Shown here: piece by piece, positions 1-6,280 of the stretch
How the letters are laid out: every line of letters starts with the position of its first letter
Numbering within the stretch: the first letter of the stretch is position 1
Assembly: GCA_025450495.1 (NCBI GenBank)
Contig: JANWHI010000099.1
Coordinates: forward strand, 1 to 26,963
DNA: 26,963 nt
Source: Candidatus Dormiibacter sp.
Lineage (GTDB): Bacteria; Chloroflexota; Dormibacteria; UBA8260
Reading direction: 5' to 3'
The notes under the pieces: generated by a model
What the model saw: the letters and a program-made list of their open reading frames with translations, nothing else
Told to the model about the DNA's origin: nothing
The model's database searches: none
Made by a program: the position numbers and the translations under genes

Positions 1-9
1 CGCCGCTCA

Positions 10-384
10 TCACCCCACGGTACCGCAGGTGGGTGAAAAGAAGCAGGCCGCCAGGGGTGGGTGCGAGCGGCGGCCGTGCAGGACCGCCCATCCGATGGCC
101 GCGGCACCGAGGGTGAGCGCCGCGGCTCCTCCGACCAGCACCGGGGCAGGGCCCTCGAGGTGCAGGACGCGCTGCCAGCCTCGGCGCTGCGCGCGCACCG
201 CCTCCTCGAGAAGGGCCAGGGATCGCGCGTAGATGCGCTCCTGCTCCGCGCGTGACAGGCGCGACGCCGCCAGCGCCTGCACGACCTCGGTGGCGACGTC
301 GACCAGCCCCTGTACTGACGCCGGCGCCTGCCTGTTCGATCCGCGATTCTCCAGGGCGCCGTCGAGGATGTCTGCAGAGTTCAC
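10..384 (-). CDS. Small single-pass membrane protein, sigma-factor partner candidate
   Basis: A 124-residue protein of no family I recognise. Residues 1-75 are hydrophilic and helix-prone, with many Ala, Glu and Arg. One hydrophobic segment spans about residues 81-103, followed by a short tail with two cysteines. The GTG start overlaps the stop of the upstream ECF sigma gene by four bases (381-384), so the two are translationally coupled. That position and topology fit a membrane anti-sigma or sensor protein, but the His-x3-Cys-x2-Cys motif of zinc anti-sigma factors is absent, so the role is inferred from context only. After the stop (TGA, 12-10) an ATG at 10-8 could start a further coupled gene that runs off the window edge. 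Confidence 0.6.
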   Translation of the reverse strand: MNSADILDGALENRGSNRQAPASVQGLVDVATEVVQALAASRLSRAEQERIYARSLALLEEAVRAQRRGWQRVLHLEGPAPVLVGGAAALTLGAAAIGWAVLHGRRSHPPLAACFFSPTCGTVG

Positions 385-959
385 TGTCGGCCCTCCATCG
401 TTCGTTCCGCGGGCAGGGGCGCCCCGAGCTGCTTGCGCAGCGCTGTGATCGCCCGGAATGTCAGCAGCTTGACCGCCCCCTCGCTGCGTTCCATGATCTC
501 CGCGATCTCGCGGTTGCGCAGGTCACCGCCGAAGCGCAGCAGCACCGCCTCGCGCTGATCGTCGGGCAGCCGCGCAACTGCGGCGCGAACCTCGGCGGCG
601 CGCTCGCGATGCTCGACGATGAGCTCGGGCGACAGGGCGTCGACGGGTTGGTGCGCGTCGAGGTCGACCCACGCCGGACGGCGTGACTGGCGCGCCACCA
701 GGTTGGCGGCGACGCGGTACAGCCAGGCCGAGTACGGCACGCCGCGCCATTCGAAGCGGGGAATGTCCTCGATGGCCTTGGCGAAGGTTGCTGCGGTCAC
801 GTCCTCGGCGAGCTCCCGGTTCCTGGTCAGGGTGTGGGCGTAGGCGAAGATCTGGTCCACGTAGCGCTCGTAGAGCGGCGCGAACGCCGCCCGGTCACGC
901 TGCGCGGCTTCGATCAGAAGGCGCTCCGCCTCGAGCTCTTCGACGCTGCGATGGGCCAC
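381..959 (-). CDS. ECF-type RNA polymerase sigma factor
   Basis: A 192-residue sigma-70 family protein of the extracytoplasmic-function class, expected to direct RNA polymerase to a dedicated promoter set. Region 2 lies at about residues 25-95, with the stretch RELAEDVTAATFAKA typical of region 2.2 and the aromatic/Arg-rich end FEWRGVPYSAWLYRVAANL typical of 2.3-2.4. Region 4 follows at about 125-180 (LPDDQREAVLLRF, then a helix-turn-helix NREIAEIMERSEGAVK). The length is normal for the class. The GTG start has no clear Shine-Dalgarno. The downstream membrane-protein gene overlaps by four bases and may encode its regulator. I see no autoregulatory promoter I would defend. Confidence 0.9.
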   Translation of the reverse strand: MAHRSVEELEAERLLIEAAQRDRAAFAPLYERYVDQIFAYAHTLTRNRELAEDVTAATFAKAIEDIPRFEWRGVPYSAWLYRVAANLVARQSRRPAWVDLDAHQPVDALSPELIVEHRERAAEVRAAVARLPDDQREAVLLRFGGDLRNREIAEIMERSEGAVKLLTFRAITALRKQLGAPLPAERTMEGRQ

Positions 960-1036
960 TTCAGCGCCGCCGGCCTGTCGGAGGAGTCACCGACACAATC
1001 CCCCCTTCGGGGCCGGGTTACGCGGATCCGCGGCGG

Positions 1037-2254
1037 TCAGAGCAGGCCGATGGCGCGGCCTGACTCGTCGAATGCGGCCAGGGCGGCGTCGAGGTGGGCG
1101 GTGGTGTGGGTGGCGGTGACGATGGTCCGGACCCGTGCCTTGCCCCGGGCCACGGTGGGGAAGCCGATTCCCTGGGCGAACACACCGCGCTCCATCAGGG
1201 CATCGCTCAGTGCCATCGCCTGGGGTGCCTCACCGCACATCACCGGCGTGATCGGGGTCTCGCTGTGGCCGATGTCGAAGCCCAGCTCGGCCAGCCCCTT
1301 CTTGAGGTAGCGCGCGTTGACCCAGAGCCGCTCGATCAGCTCGGGCTCCTGCTCCAGCACGTCGATGGCTGCGATGCAGGCCATCACCACCGCCGGCGGC
1401 TGCGACGAGGAGAAGAGGAACGGTCGTGCCTTGTGAATCAGGTGGTCGCGCACCGTCTGTGACGCAGCGACGTAGCCGCCGACGACCCCGACCGCCTTGC
1501 TGAGCGTGCCGATGTTGAGCGCGACGCGACCATGCAGGTCGAAGTGGTCGGTGCTGCCGCGCCCATTGCGACCGAGCACCCCGGTGCCATGGGCGTCGTC
1601 GACCATCACGGCAGCCTCGTACCTCTCGGCGCGCTCGACCAGGTCGGGAAGCGGCGCGATGTCACCGTCCATGCTGAAGACGCCGTCGGTGATCAGCAGG
1701 ACACGGCGATATCCCTTGTCCCGCGCCTCTTTCATGGCCCGCTCTGCGTCCTCGACGTCGACGTGCTCGTAGAGGATGCGGTCAGCCTTGGTGAGCCGGA
1801 TGCCGTCGATGATGCTGGCGTGGTTGAGCTTGTCGCTGACCACGCAGTCGCCGGTCTCGAGCATCGAGCCGATGACGCCCACATTGACCGTGTAGCCGCT
1901 CTGAAAGCACAGCGCCGCCTGGGTGTGCTTGAAGGTGGCCAGGCGCGCCTCGAGCTGCTCATGGATCGTCTGCGTGCCGGCGATGGTGCGCACTGCGCCG
2001 CTGCCCGCGCCCCACTCGCCGGCGGCCCTGACGGCGGCCTCGATGAGCCGTGGATGGGTGTTGAGCCCGAGGTAGTTGTTCGACGAGAGGTTGACGAGGC
2101 GCCGTCCGCCGATGACCACCTCGGCCATCTGCGGGGACTCGAGCACGCGCAGAGGGCGGAAGAGGCCCTCGTTGCGGAGCGCGTCGAGATCCTCCTGCAG
2201 GGAGGCGTCGAGGTGTCGCACGGCTGCCGAGGTGGAGAGCGATTCGATGGCCAT
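1037..2254 (-). CDS. kbl: Glycine C-acetyltransferase (2-amino-3-ketobutyrate CoA ligase)
   Basis: PLP-dependent alpha-oxoamine synthase of 405 residues. It cleaves 2-amino-3-ketobutyrate with CoA to glycine and acetyl-CoA, the second step of threonine degradation. Visible marks are LSSNNYLGLNTHP near the N-terminus, GSGAVRTIAGT, the aspartate region MVDDAHGTGVLG, and the PLP-lysine segment TLSKAVGVVGG. The sister enzyme 8-amino-7-oxononanoate synthase (BioF) is hard to separate by sequence. The tdh gene 35 bp upstream on the same strand decides for Kbl. I chose the ATG at 2254, which gives about the usual family length. A longer form from GTG at 2320 would overlap tdh by 31 bp and add an unconserved leader. 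No good Shine-Dalgarno precedes either start. Confidence 0.88.
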   Translation of the reverse strand: MAIESLSTSAAVRHLDASLQEDLDALRNEGLFRPLRVLESPQMAEVVIGGRRLVNLSSNNYLGLNTHPRLIEAAVRAAGEWGAGSGAVRTIAGTQTIHEQLEARLATFKHTQAALCFQSGYTVNVGVIGSMLETGDCVVSDKLNHASIIDGIRLTKADRILYEHVDVEDAERAMKEARDKGYRRVLLITDGVFSMDGDIAPLPDLVERAERYEAAVMVDDAHGTGVLGRNGRGSTDHFDLHGRVALNIGTLSKAVGVVGGYVAASQTVRDHLIHKARPFLFSSSQPPAVVMACIAAIDVLEQEPELIERLWVNARYLKKGLAELGFDIGHSETPITPVMCGEAPQAMALSDALMERGVFAQGIGFPTVARGKARVRTIVTATHTTAHLDAALAAFDESGRAIGLL

Positions 2255-2289
2255 GCCCAGACGATAGCTCGCCGAACCGGTGGACGCGA

Positions 2290-3315
2290 TCAGCCCGGGT
2301 GCAGCGACACCTTGCCGCACTGTCCGGACTTGATCAGCTCGATGACCCTCTCGATCTCGCTCATCGCGTAGTGGTGGGTGATCAGCGCGCCGGCGTCGAT
2401 GCCGCCGCTGCGCACGTATTCCATTGTCCTCTCCCAGGTCTGCGGGATGCGGCGGCCGACCACGCCGTGCAGGCTGATGCCCTGCATGACGACGTCATTG
2501 GAGAGGTCGAGGGTTGTGGGCTCGTCGCCGATGCCGAGCAGGCTGATCCAGCCTCCGGGACGGACCACTCGGGTGGCGGCGACCACCGCGCGCGGCGCAC
2601 CACTCATCTCCAGCGCGCAATCGATCTCGGCCCCGCCGGCCGCGGCGCGCACGGCGGCTTCGACATGCTCGTCGGCGACCACCAGGTGGGCGGCACCCAT
2701 GCGTTCGGCCAGGTCGAGGCGGTAGCGATTGCGGTCGATCGCGATCACGCTCGCGGCACCGTCGGCACGGGCGATGGCGATGGCGGCGCAGCCGATCGGA
2801 CCGCAGCCGAACACCGCAACTGTCCGGCCTGCGAGATCGCCGTAGGAACAGGCGTGGACAGCGTTGCCGAACGGTTCCAGCGCCGCGGCCACCTCCGAAG
2901 GTGTGTCGTCGTCCACCGCATAGACGTTGGCCTGGGGCACGACCACGAGCTCACTGAAACCACCGTCGACGTCGACGCCGAGGATGCGGGTGTTGGTGCA
3001 GACGTGAAAATCGCCGCGAAGGCACGGCGCGCAATGCCCGCAGACGATGTGCGACTCGACGGCGACCCGGCGACCGTCGGTGACCTCGGTCGCGGGTCCG
3101 CGACCCTCCACCTCCCCGCAGAGCTCGTGGCCGATGACGCGCGGAGGGTGCACACGCGCCGCCGCCCACGGGTTCCAGTCGTAGAGGTGGACATCGGTGC
3201 CGCACACCGAGGCGGCGGCCACCCGCAGGAGCAGCTCGCCGTCACCCGGATCCGGCTCGGGGACGTCGGCAACGGTGAACCCGGGCGCGGGGGTTGGTTT
3301 GATGACAGCCTGCAC
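2290..3315 (-). CDS. tdh: L-threonine 3-dehydrogenase
   Basis: Zinc-dependent medium-chain dehydrogenase that oxidises L-threonine to 2-amino-3-ketobutyrate with NAD+. From the GTG at 3315 it has 341 residues, the length of the E. coli enzyme, and the catalytic zinc residues fall at the same numbers: C38, H63 and E64. A structural zinc site is formed by C92, C95, C98 and C106. The NAD site is VFGCGPIGCAAIAIARADGA. The open frame continues upstream to 3780 but that extension is low-complexity Arg/Pro sequence opposite the toxin gene and is not credible. It forms a two-gene operon with kbl. A GATAAT -10-like box ends nine bases before the start and no Shine-Dalgarno is seen, so the transcript may be nearly leaderless. 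Confidence 0.93.
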   Translation of the reverse strand: MQAVIKPTPAPGFTVADVPEPDPGDGELLLRVAAASVCGTDVHLYDWNPWAAARVHPPRVIGHELCGEVEGRGPATEVTDGRRVAVESHIVCGHCAPCLRGDFHVCTNTRILGVDVDGGFSELVVVPQANVYAVDDDTPSEVAAALEPFGNAVHACSYGDLAGRTVAVFGCGPIGCAAIAIARADGAASVIAIDRNRYRLDLAERMGAAHLVVADEHVEAAVRAAAGGAEIDCALEMSGAPRAVVAATRVVRPGGWISLLGIGDEPTTLDLSNDVVMQGISLHGVVGRRIPQTWERTMEYVRSGGIDAGALITHHYAMSEIERVIELIKSGQCGKVSLHPG

Positions 3316-3324
3316 TGAGCGCGG

Positions 3325-3344
3325 ATTATCGGCGCGGACCGCGC
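3325..3344 (-). promoter_or_regulatory. Candidate tdh promoter -10 box and adjacent 13-bp palindrome
   Basis: Reading the minus strand, GATAAT (3330-3325) lies just upstream of the tdh GTG, so transcription would begin about three bases before the start codon. Immediately upstream is the odd palindrome GCGCGG-A-CCGCGC (3332-3344), which would overlap the -10/-35 spacer and could be an operator. No convincing -35 box is seen, so the call is tentative. Confidence 0.35.
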
Positions 3345-3444
3345 GCCCCCGTCCGGAGGCCGCCCGTTCCAGGGTTTGTCCTCGCGGCGTCCGGGGCCGC
3401 CGGCGACAGTTGCGGTCGTCGAACAGGGCGCACGGAGTGGGGAG

Positions 3445-4338
3445 ATGGAGCTCGACGGTGGATACGATCGCCCGCGGGTACGCCCGACCGCCCGTCGCCG
3501 CCCCGGCGGCGCGCCACGCCTGCGATGGGACGCGCCTCTCAGCGTCGAGTCGCTCGCGGTCTACGAACGCAACGGCGACGGGCACACGCTCGGCCGGCAC
3601 TGCGCGAGCAGCCCGGCGGTCGAGTCCGACCGGCTGGCTCGCTATCGCGAGCTGCCGGCGACGGGCTCCTTCACCAACGCGGCCACAGCCCAGCGAGCCG
3701 TCGAAGCCTGCGTTGCCGCCAATCGCGACGACGTGGTGAGCTGGCGAGCCGGTTACCAGCCGCGGCTGGTCATCCACCACCCCATGAACGAGGTGATCGG
3801 CGGGGTGCTACGGCGCAGCCGGTGGGCGGCGGGCGACACGCTCCCCCAGCCCGCCACCGCGCTGCGGGTGGTGCTGCGCCGCAACCCCGCCTACCCGTCG
3901 GGATTCGCGGTGTTGACAGCCTACCCGGTGCGCCACGACCCGCCGTCGCGATCGCTGCCACAGCCACCGCTGCCCGCGACCCTCCCCATCGCCGCCGGCC
4001 CGGGGAGCGGCGACACCCCGCTGCGCCGCCGGCTCCGCGCCGACTCCTCCACGAGCCAGGCTTCCGCGTTCAGCGATCGCGCGGTCGCCCGCATGGCGGT
4101 GGCGAGGGCGCTCGAGGCGGCCGGCGCAGACCTCGACGACTGGCTGCTCTGCGCGCACCGTCCGAGGCTGACGGTCGACACCTGGATCGGCGCCCTCCTC
4201 GGCTTGGTCCTGACCCGCGATGCCTACCGCAGGCGCCGGGGCTCGGTGGCCGCCCACAGCGTGCACGTGGTTCTGCACCGTTCGCCGAGCCCGCCCTGGG
4301 GATTCAGCGTCGCCGCCGCCTATCCTCGTCTGCCATGA
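3445..4338 (+). CDS. Tandem RNase A-like (CdiA-CT type) toxin-domain protein
   Basis: A 297-residue protein with two copies of the bacterial RNase A-like fold known from CdiA C-terminal toxins. Copy 1 (about residues 36-161) has the GHTLGRH signature (H47, H52), then R63, the helix SFTNAATAQRAV, VIGGVLRR, the strand RVVLRR, and closes with LTAYP (T158, Y160). H52, R63, T158 and Y160 correspond to the His/Arg/Thr/Tyr catalytic set I recall for the Yersinia toxin, with the same H-R and T-Y spacing. Copy 2 (about 190-295) keeps the helix, the VHVVLHR strand and AAYP but lacks the His motif and has Ala for the Thr. There is no signal peptide, membrane segment or delivery domain. GGAG (3434-3437) seven bases before the ATG supports this start; a TTG at 3376 would be longer. 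Probable activity is cleavage of RNA. It is coupled to an immunity gene. Confidence 0.75.
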   Translation: MELDGGYDRPRVRPTARRRPGGAPRLRWDAPLSVESLAVYERNGDGHTLGRHCASSPAVESDRLARYRELPATGSFTNAATAQRAVEACVAANRDDVVSWRAGYQPRLVIHHPMNEVIGGVLRRSRWAAGDTLPQPATALRVVLRRNPAYPSGFAVLTAYPVRHDPPSRSLPQPPLPATLPIAAGPGSGDTPLRRRLRADSSTSQASAFSDRAVARMAVARALEAAGADLDDWLLCAHRPRLTVDTWIGALLGLVLTRDAYRRRRGSVAAHSVHVVLHRSPSPPWGFSVAAAYPRLP

Positions 4339-4355
4339 ACACCGGAGGTTCCGCC

Positions 4356-4676
4356 ATGTCCCGCCAGGAGATGCTCGACGACCCGGGGGCGAGCTACCCG
4401 CAGCTGCGGCAGTTCCTCGGCGCCTACTTCCACCAGGACTGGCCACTCGACAGCGGGCGGTGGGAGGACGTTGCCGATGAGTTCGTTGCCGAGTCGACGC
4501 GTTCATCCGTGTTGGAGACCGCGGCCGAGCTGCGCTCGCTGCTCGCGGAAAGCTTGAGCGATGAGCAGATCGAGGCCGTTCTCGAAGGGCTCGGCTGCAA
4601 TGTCAACCCGGCGGCCTTCCAGCTGGGAGCCGGCCAGTGGTTGCACGAGTTGGAGGCCCGCATCACCCGCGCCTGA
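4356..4676 (+). CDS. CdiI-type immunity protein for the RNase A-like toxin
   Basis: A 106-residue acidic protein matching the contact-dependent-inhibition immunity family that accompanies RNase A-like toxins. Visible marks are YPQLRQFLGAYFHQDW at the N-terminus, a helical middle with LAESLSDEQIEAVLEGLG, the CNVNPAA segment, and a final GQWLHELEARI. It is expected to bind the product of the preceding gene in the cytoplasm and block its RNase activity. The toxin stop overlaps an in-frame ATG at 4335 (ATGA), but GGAGG at 4344-4348 sits seven bases before the ATG at 4356, so I prefer the shorter form. Translation right after the toxin is what an immunity protein needs. The reading frame continues far upstream inside the toxin gene, which I treat as shadow. 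Confidence 0.82.
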   Translation: MSRQEMLDDPGASYPQLRQFLGAYFHQDWPLDSGRWEDVADEFVAESTRSSVLETAAELRSLLAESLSDEQIEAVLEGLGCNVNPAAFQLGAGQWLHELEARITRA

Positions 4677-4691
4677 GCGTGCCCACCCCGG

Positions 4692-5525
4692 TCACACCGC
4701 GCGTGGAGCTTCGGCGGTGCGGCGCACGAGCGCAGCCACGTGCAGCACGAACGTCGGCAGCAGCAGCAGCGGCGCGATGACCAGAGCGACCGTGTTCACC
4801 GGGCCATCGGAGAGCCGCACGATCATGAGCACGAACAACACCAGGCCGATGGCCGCTGTGTTGCGCCTCCCCCACACCGTGTGCACGAGCTCCGGTCGCC
4901 TGCCGGCCAGGAAGACGAATGGCGTGGCCAAAAAGGGGCCCATGTACCTGATCAGGATCCCCGCCGCGAGCCAGCCCGGCGAGATACCCAGCAGCCAGCT
5001 GCCGACTCCGCCCATTCCGAAGAACACCGCGTCCATCGCGGGGTCCATCGCCTTGCCAAGGGCGGTCACAGGCCCGAACCGCCGAGCGACGTAGCCGTCA
5101 ACGAAATCGAGCATCCCCGTGCTCCCACCGACCGCGCACCAGAGGTAGAGCCCGAGGCTTCCCGGCAGCGACACCGCGGCGCACACCACCAGCGGAAAGC
5201 AGAGCCAGGCGCGGATGGCGGTCAGACCGTTGGGAAGCCCGTAGCGGTCGACTCGCTCACCGTCCGGCGTCAGCAGCAGTGGTGCGCCGAAGACCAGGAA
5301 GAGCGACACAGCGGCCCACGACGCCAACGCTCCGGCGCCCAGTGGCACGACTGAGTGGGGATCGTGCAGCTCCGCAAGCGGGATGGTGAAGCTCTCGCTG
5401 ACCACCAGCCCAATACCCAACCACAGGAAAAGCGACCCGCGCAGCCGGGGGCTGCCGCGCAGGAGCGCGAACGACTCGTGGAGGAGGCCTCGCAGCCCGG
5501 TCGCGGGAGCGCCGGTGACCTCCAA
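4692..5525 (-). CDS. CDP-alcohol phosphatidyltransferase family membrane protein
   Basis: A 277-residue integral membrane enzyme of the family that transfers a phosphatidyl or phospho-alcohol group from a CDP-alcohol to an acceptor alcohol in phospholipid synthesis. The full signature D-G-x2-A-R-x8-G-x3-D-x3-D is present: D143, G144, A147, R148, G157, D161, D165, preceded by D140. About six to seven hydrophobic segments surround it. The N-terminal 90 residues add two extra membrane segments beyond the core. The substrate cannot be read from sequence. The TTG start lies five bases after the stop of the RAM-domain gene, so the two are likely cotranscribed. The 3' end converges on the immunity gene with a 15-bp gap. 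Confidence 0.85.
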   Translation of the reverse strand: MEVTGAPATGLRGLLHESFALLRGSPRLRGSLFLWLGIGLVVSESFTIPLAELHDPHSVVPLGAGALASWAAVSLFLVFGAPLLLTPDGERVDRYGLPNGLTAIRAWLCFPLVVCAAVSLPGSLGLYLWCAVGGSTGMLDFVDGYVARRFGPVTALGKAMDPAMDAVFFGMGGVGSWLLGISPGWLAAGILIRYMGPFLATPFVFLAGRRPELVHTVWGRRNTAAIGLVLFVLMIVRLSDGPVNTVALVIAPLLLLPTFVLHVAALVRRTAEAPRAV

Positions 5526-5530
5526 ACGGA

Positions 5531-5761
5531 CTACGGAACTGCCAGGCAGGTGATCGTCTTGAGCACACCGCTGGCACCCTGGACGCGTTCGACGACGAGC
5601 CGGCCGATGCCCGCGATGTCGTCTGCCTGCACCAGCGCGATGACGTCGTACTCCCCGGTGATCGCGTCAGCGTTGAGAACGCCCTCGGACGAGCGCAATC
5701 GCTCGACCACCTCGAGTGCCTTGCCCGCCGTGGCAGTGATGAGAACGTACGCCCGAACCAT
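5531..5761 (-). CDS. Stand-alone Lrp/AsnC ligand-binding (RAM) domain protein
   Basis: A 76-residue protein that corresponds to only the effector-binding half of Lrp/AsnC regulators. It starts VRAYVLITATAGKA, has the helix ALEVVERLR, the GEYDVIALVQADD strand-turn, and ends VLKTITCLAV, the usual boundaries of the alpha-beta RAM domain. The DNA-binding helix-turn-helix is absent, so alone it should bind a small molecule (often an amino acid), oligomerise, or modulate a full-length Lrp. The ATG at 5761 is preceded by GGAGG about nine bases upstream; longer in-frame starts add an unconserved leader. It is the first gene of a pair with the phosphatidyltransferase. A perfect inverted repeat lies 54 bp upstream of its start. 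Confidence 0.85.
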   Translation of the reverse strand: MVRAYVLITATAGKALEVVERLRSSEGVLNADAITGEYDVIALVQADDIAGIGRLVVERVQGASGVLKTITCLAVP

Positions 5762-5814
5762 CGCAGCTACCTCCGTGGCGGTCGTGGGGTGCCCGACGAT
5801 AGCACCGGCTCGCG

Positions 5815-5837
5815 CCGTGCACCGCGGGTGTGCACGG
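5815..5837. promoter_or_regulatory. 8+8 bp inverted repeat between divergent genes (operator candidate)
   Basis: CCGTGCAC, seven-base spacer, GTGCACGG, with no mismatch. The centres of the arms are about 11 bp apart, one helical turn, fitting a dimeric DNA-binding protein. It lies midway between the RAM-domain gene (start 5761, minus) and the membrane protein (start 5876, plus), so one bound regulator could control both. Confidence 0.5.
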
Positions 5838-5875
5838 AGAGTCGGATTTGCCGGGAGGTGGCCCACAATTGAACG

Positions 5876-6280
5876 ATGCCGTGGACGCTGCTCATCCGCA
5901 TCCTCACCGGGGTATTGTTCTGGAGGCTGGCGGGCGCACGGCGGCGGGCGGCGGCGGCCCAGGCGGCAGGTCGCACCGCGGGTCGAGCGGCGGCGAGCTC
6001 GCCGGCGATGCGGCGGCGGGTCCGCGAGGCGCGCGAGACGGCGTCGCTGGCCTCCCGTGTGCTCATCACGGTTGGCTTCGGGACCGCCACGGCCCTCTGC
6101 CTGGCCGGGGGCACCAGCAGCGTGGTGCTGTCGCCACGCTGGATCGGCGGAGTGTTGCTCGGGGTTGGGTTCTTCTTCGCGGTGCTGACCATCCGTGAGG
6201 CGCGGCTGGCTCGACGGTTGGTGAAGGTGAGGCGGTTGCGGCGACGCGATCGGGAGTTGCGCGGCGAGATTCGCGGCTAG
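5876..6280 (+). CDS. Small membrane protein, unknown function
   Basis: A 134-residue basic protein I do not recognise. An N-terminal hydrophobic stretch (about residues 4-20, LLIRILTGVLFWRLAG) is followed by an Ala/Arg-rich helix (about 21-55), two membrane segments (about 60-80 and 88-108), and an Arg-rich C-terminal tail ending RRRDRELRGEIRG, suggesting cytoplasmic positive charge or nucleic acid/phospholipid contact. No clear Shine-Dalgarno at normal distance; GGGAGG lies about 19 bases upstream of the ATG. The stop codon shares the palindromic CTAG (6277-6280) with the stop of lpdA on the other strand. Confidence 0.6.
   Translation: MPWTLLIRILTGVLFWRLAGARRRAAAAQAAGRTAGRAAASSPAMRRRVREARETASLASRVLITVGFGTATALCLAGGTSSVVLSPRWIGGVLLGVGFFFAVLTIREARLARRLVKVRRLRRRDRELRGEIRG

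Noticed and set aside
1000..1012. CCCC-CTTC-GGGG hairpin after kbl as a terminator
   Set aside because: Only a four-pair stem with no T tract on the minus strand; too weak to call.
2299..3318. 339-codon plus-strand frame opposite tdh
   Set aside because: It mirrors tdh; the residues are a shadow pattern rich in Asp, Gly and His without any family signature.
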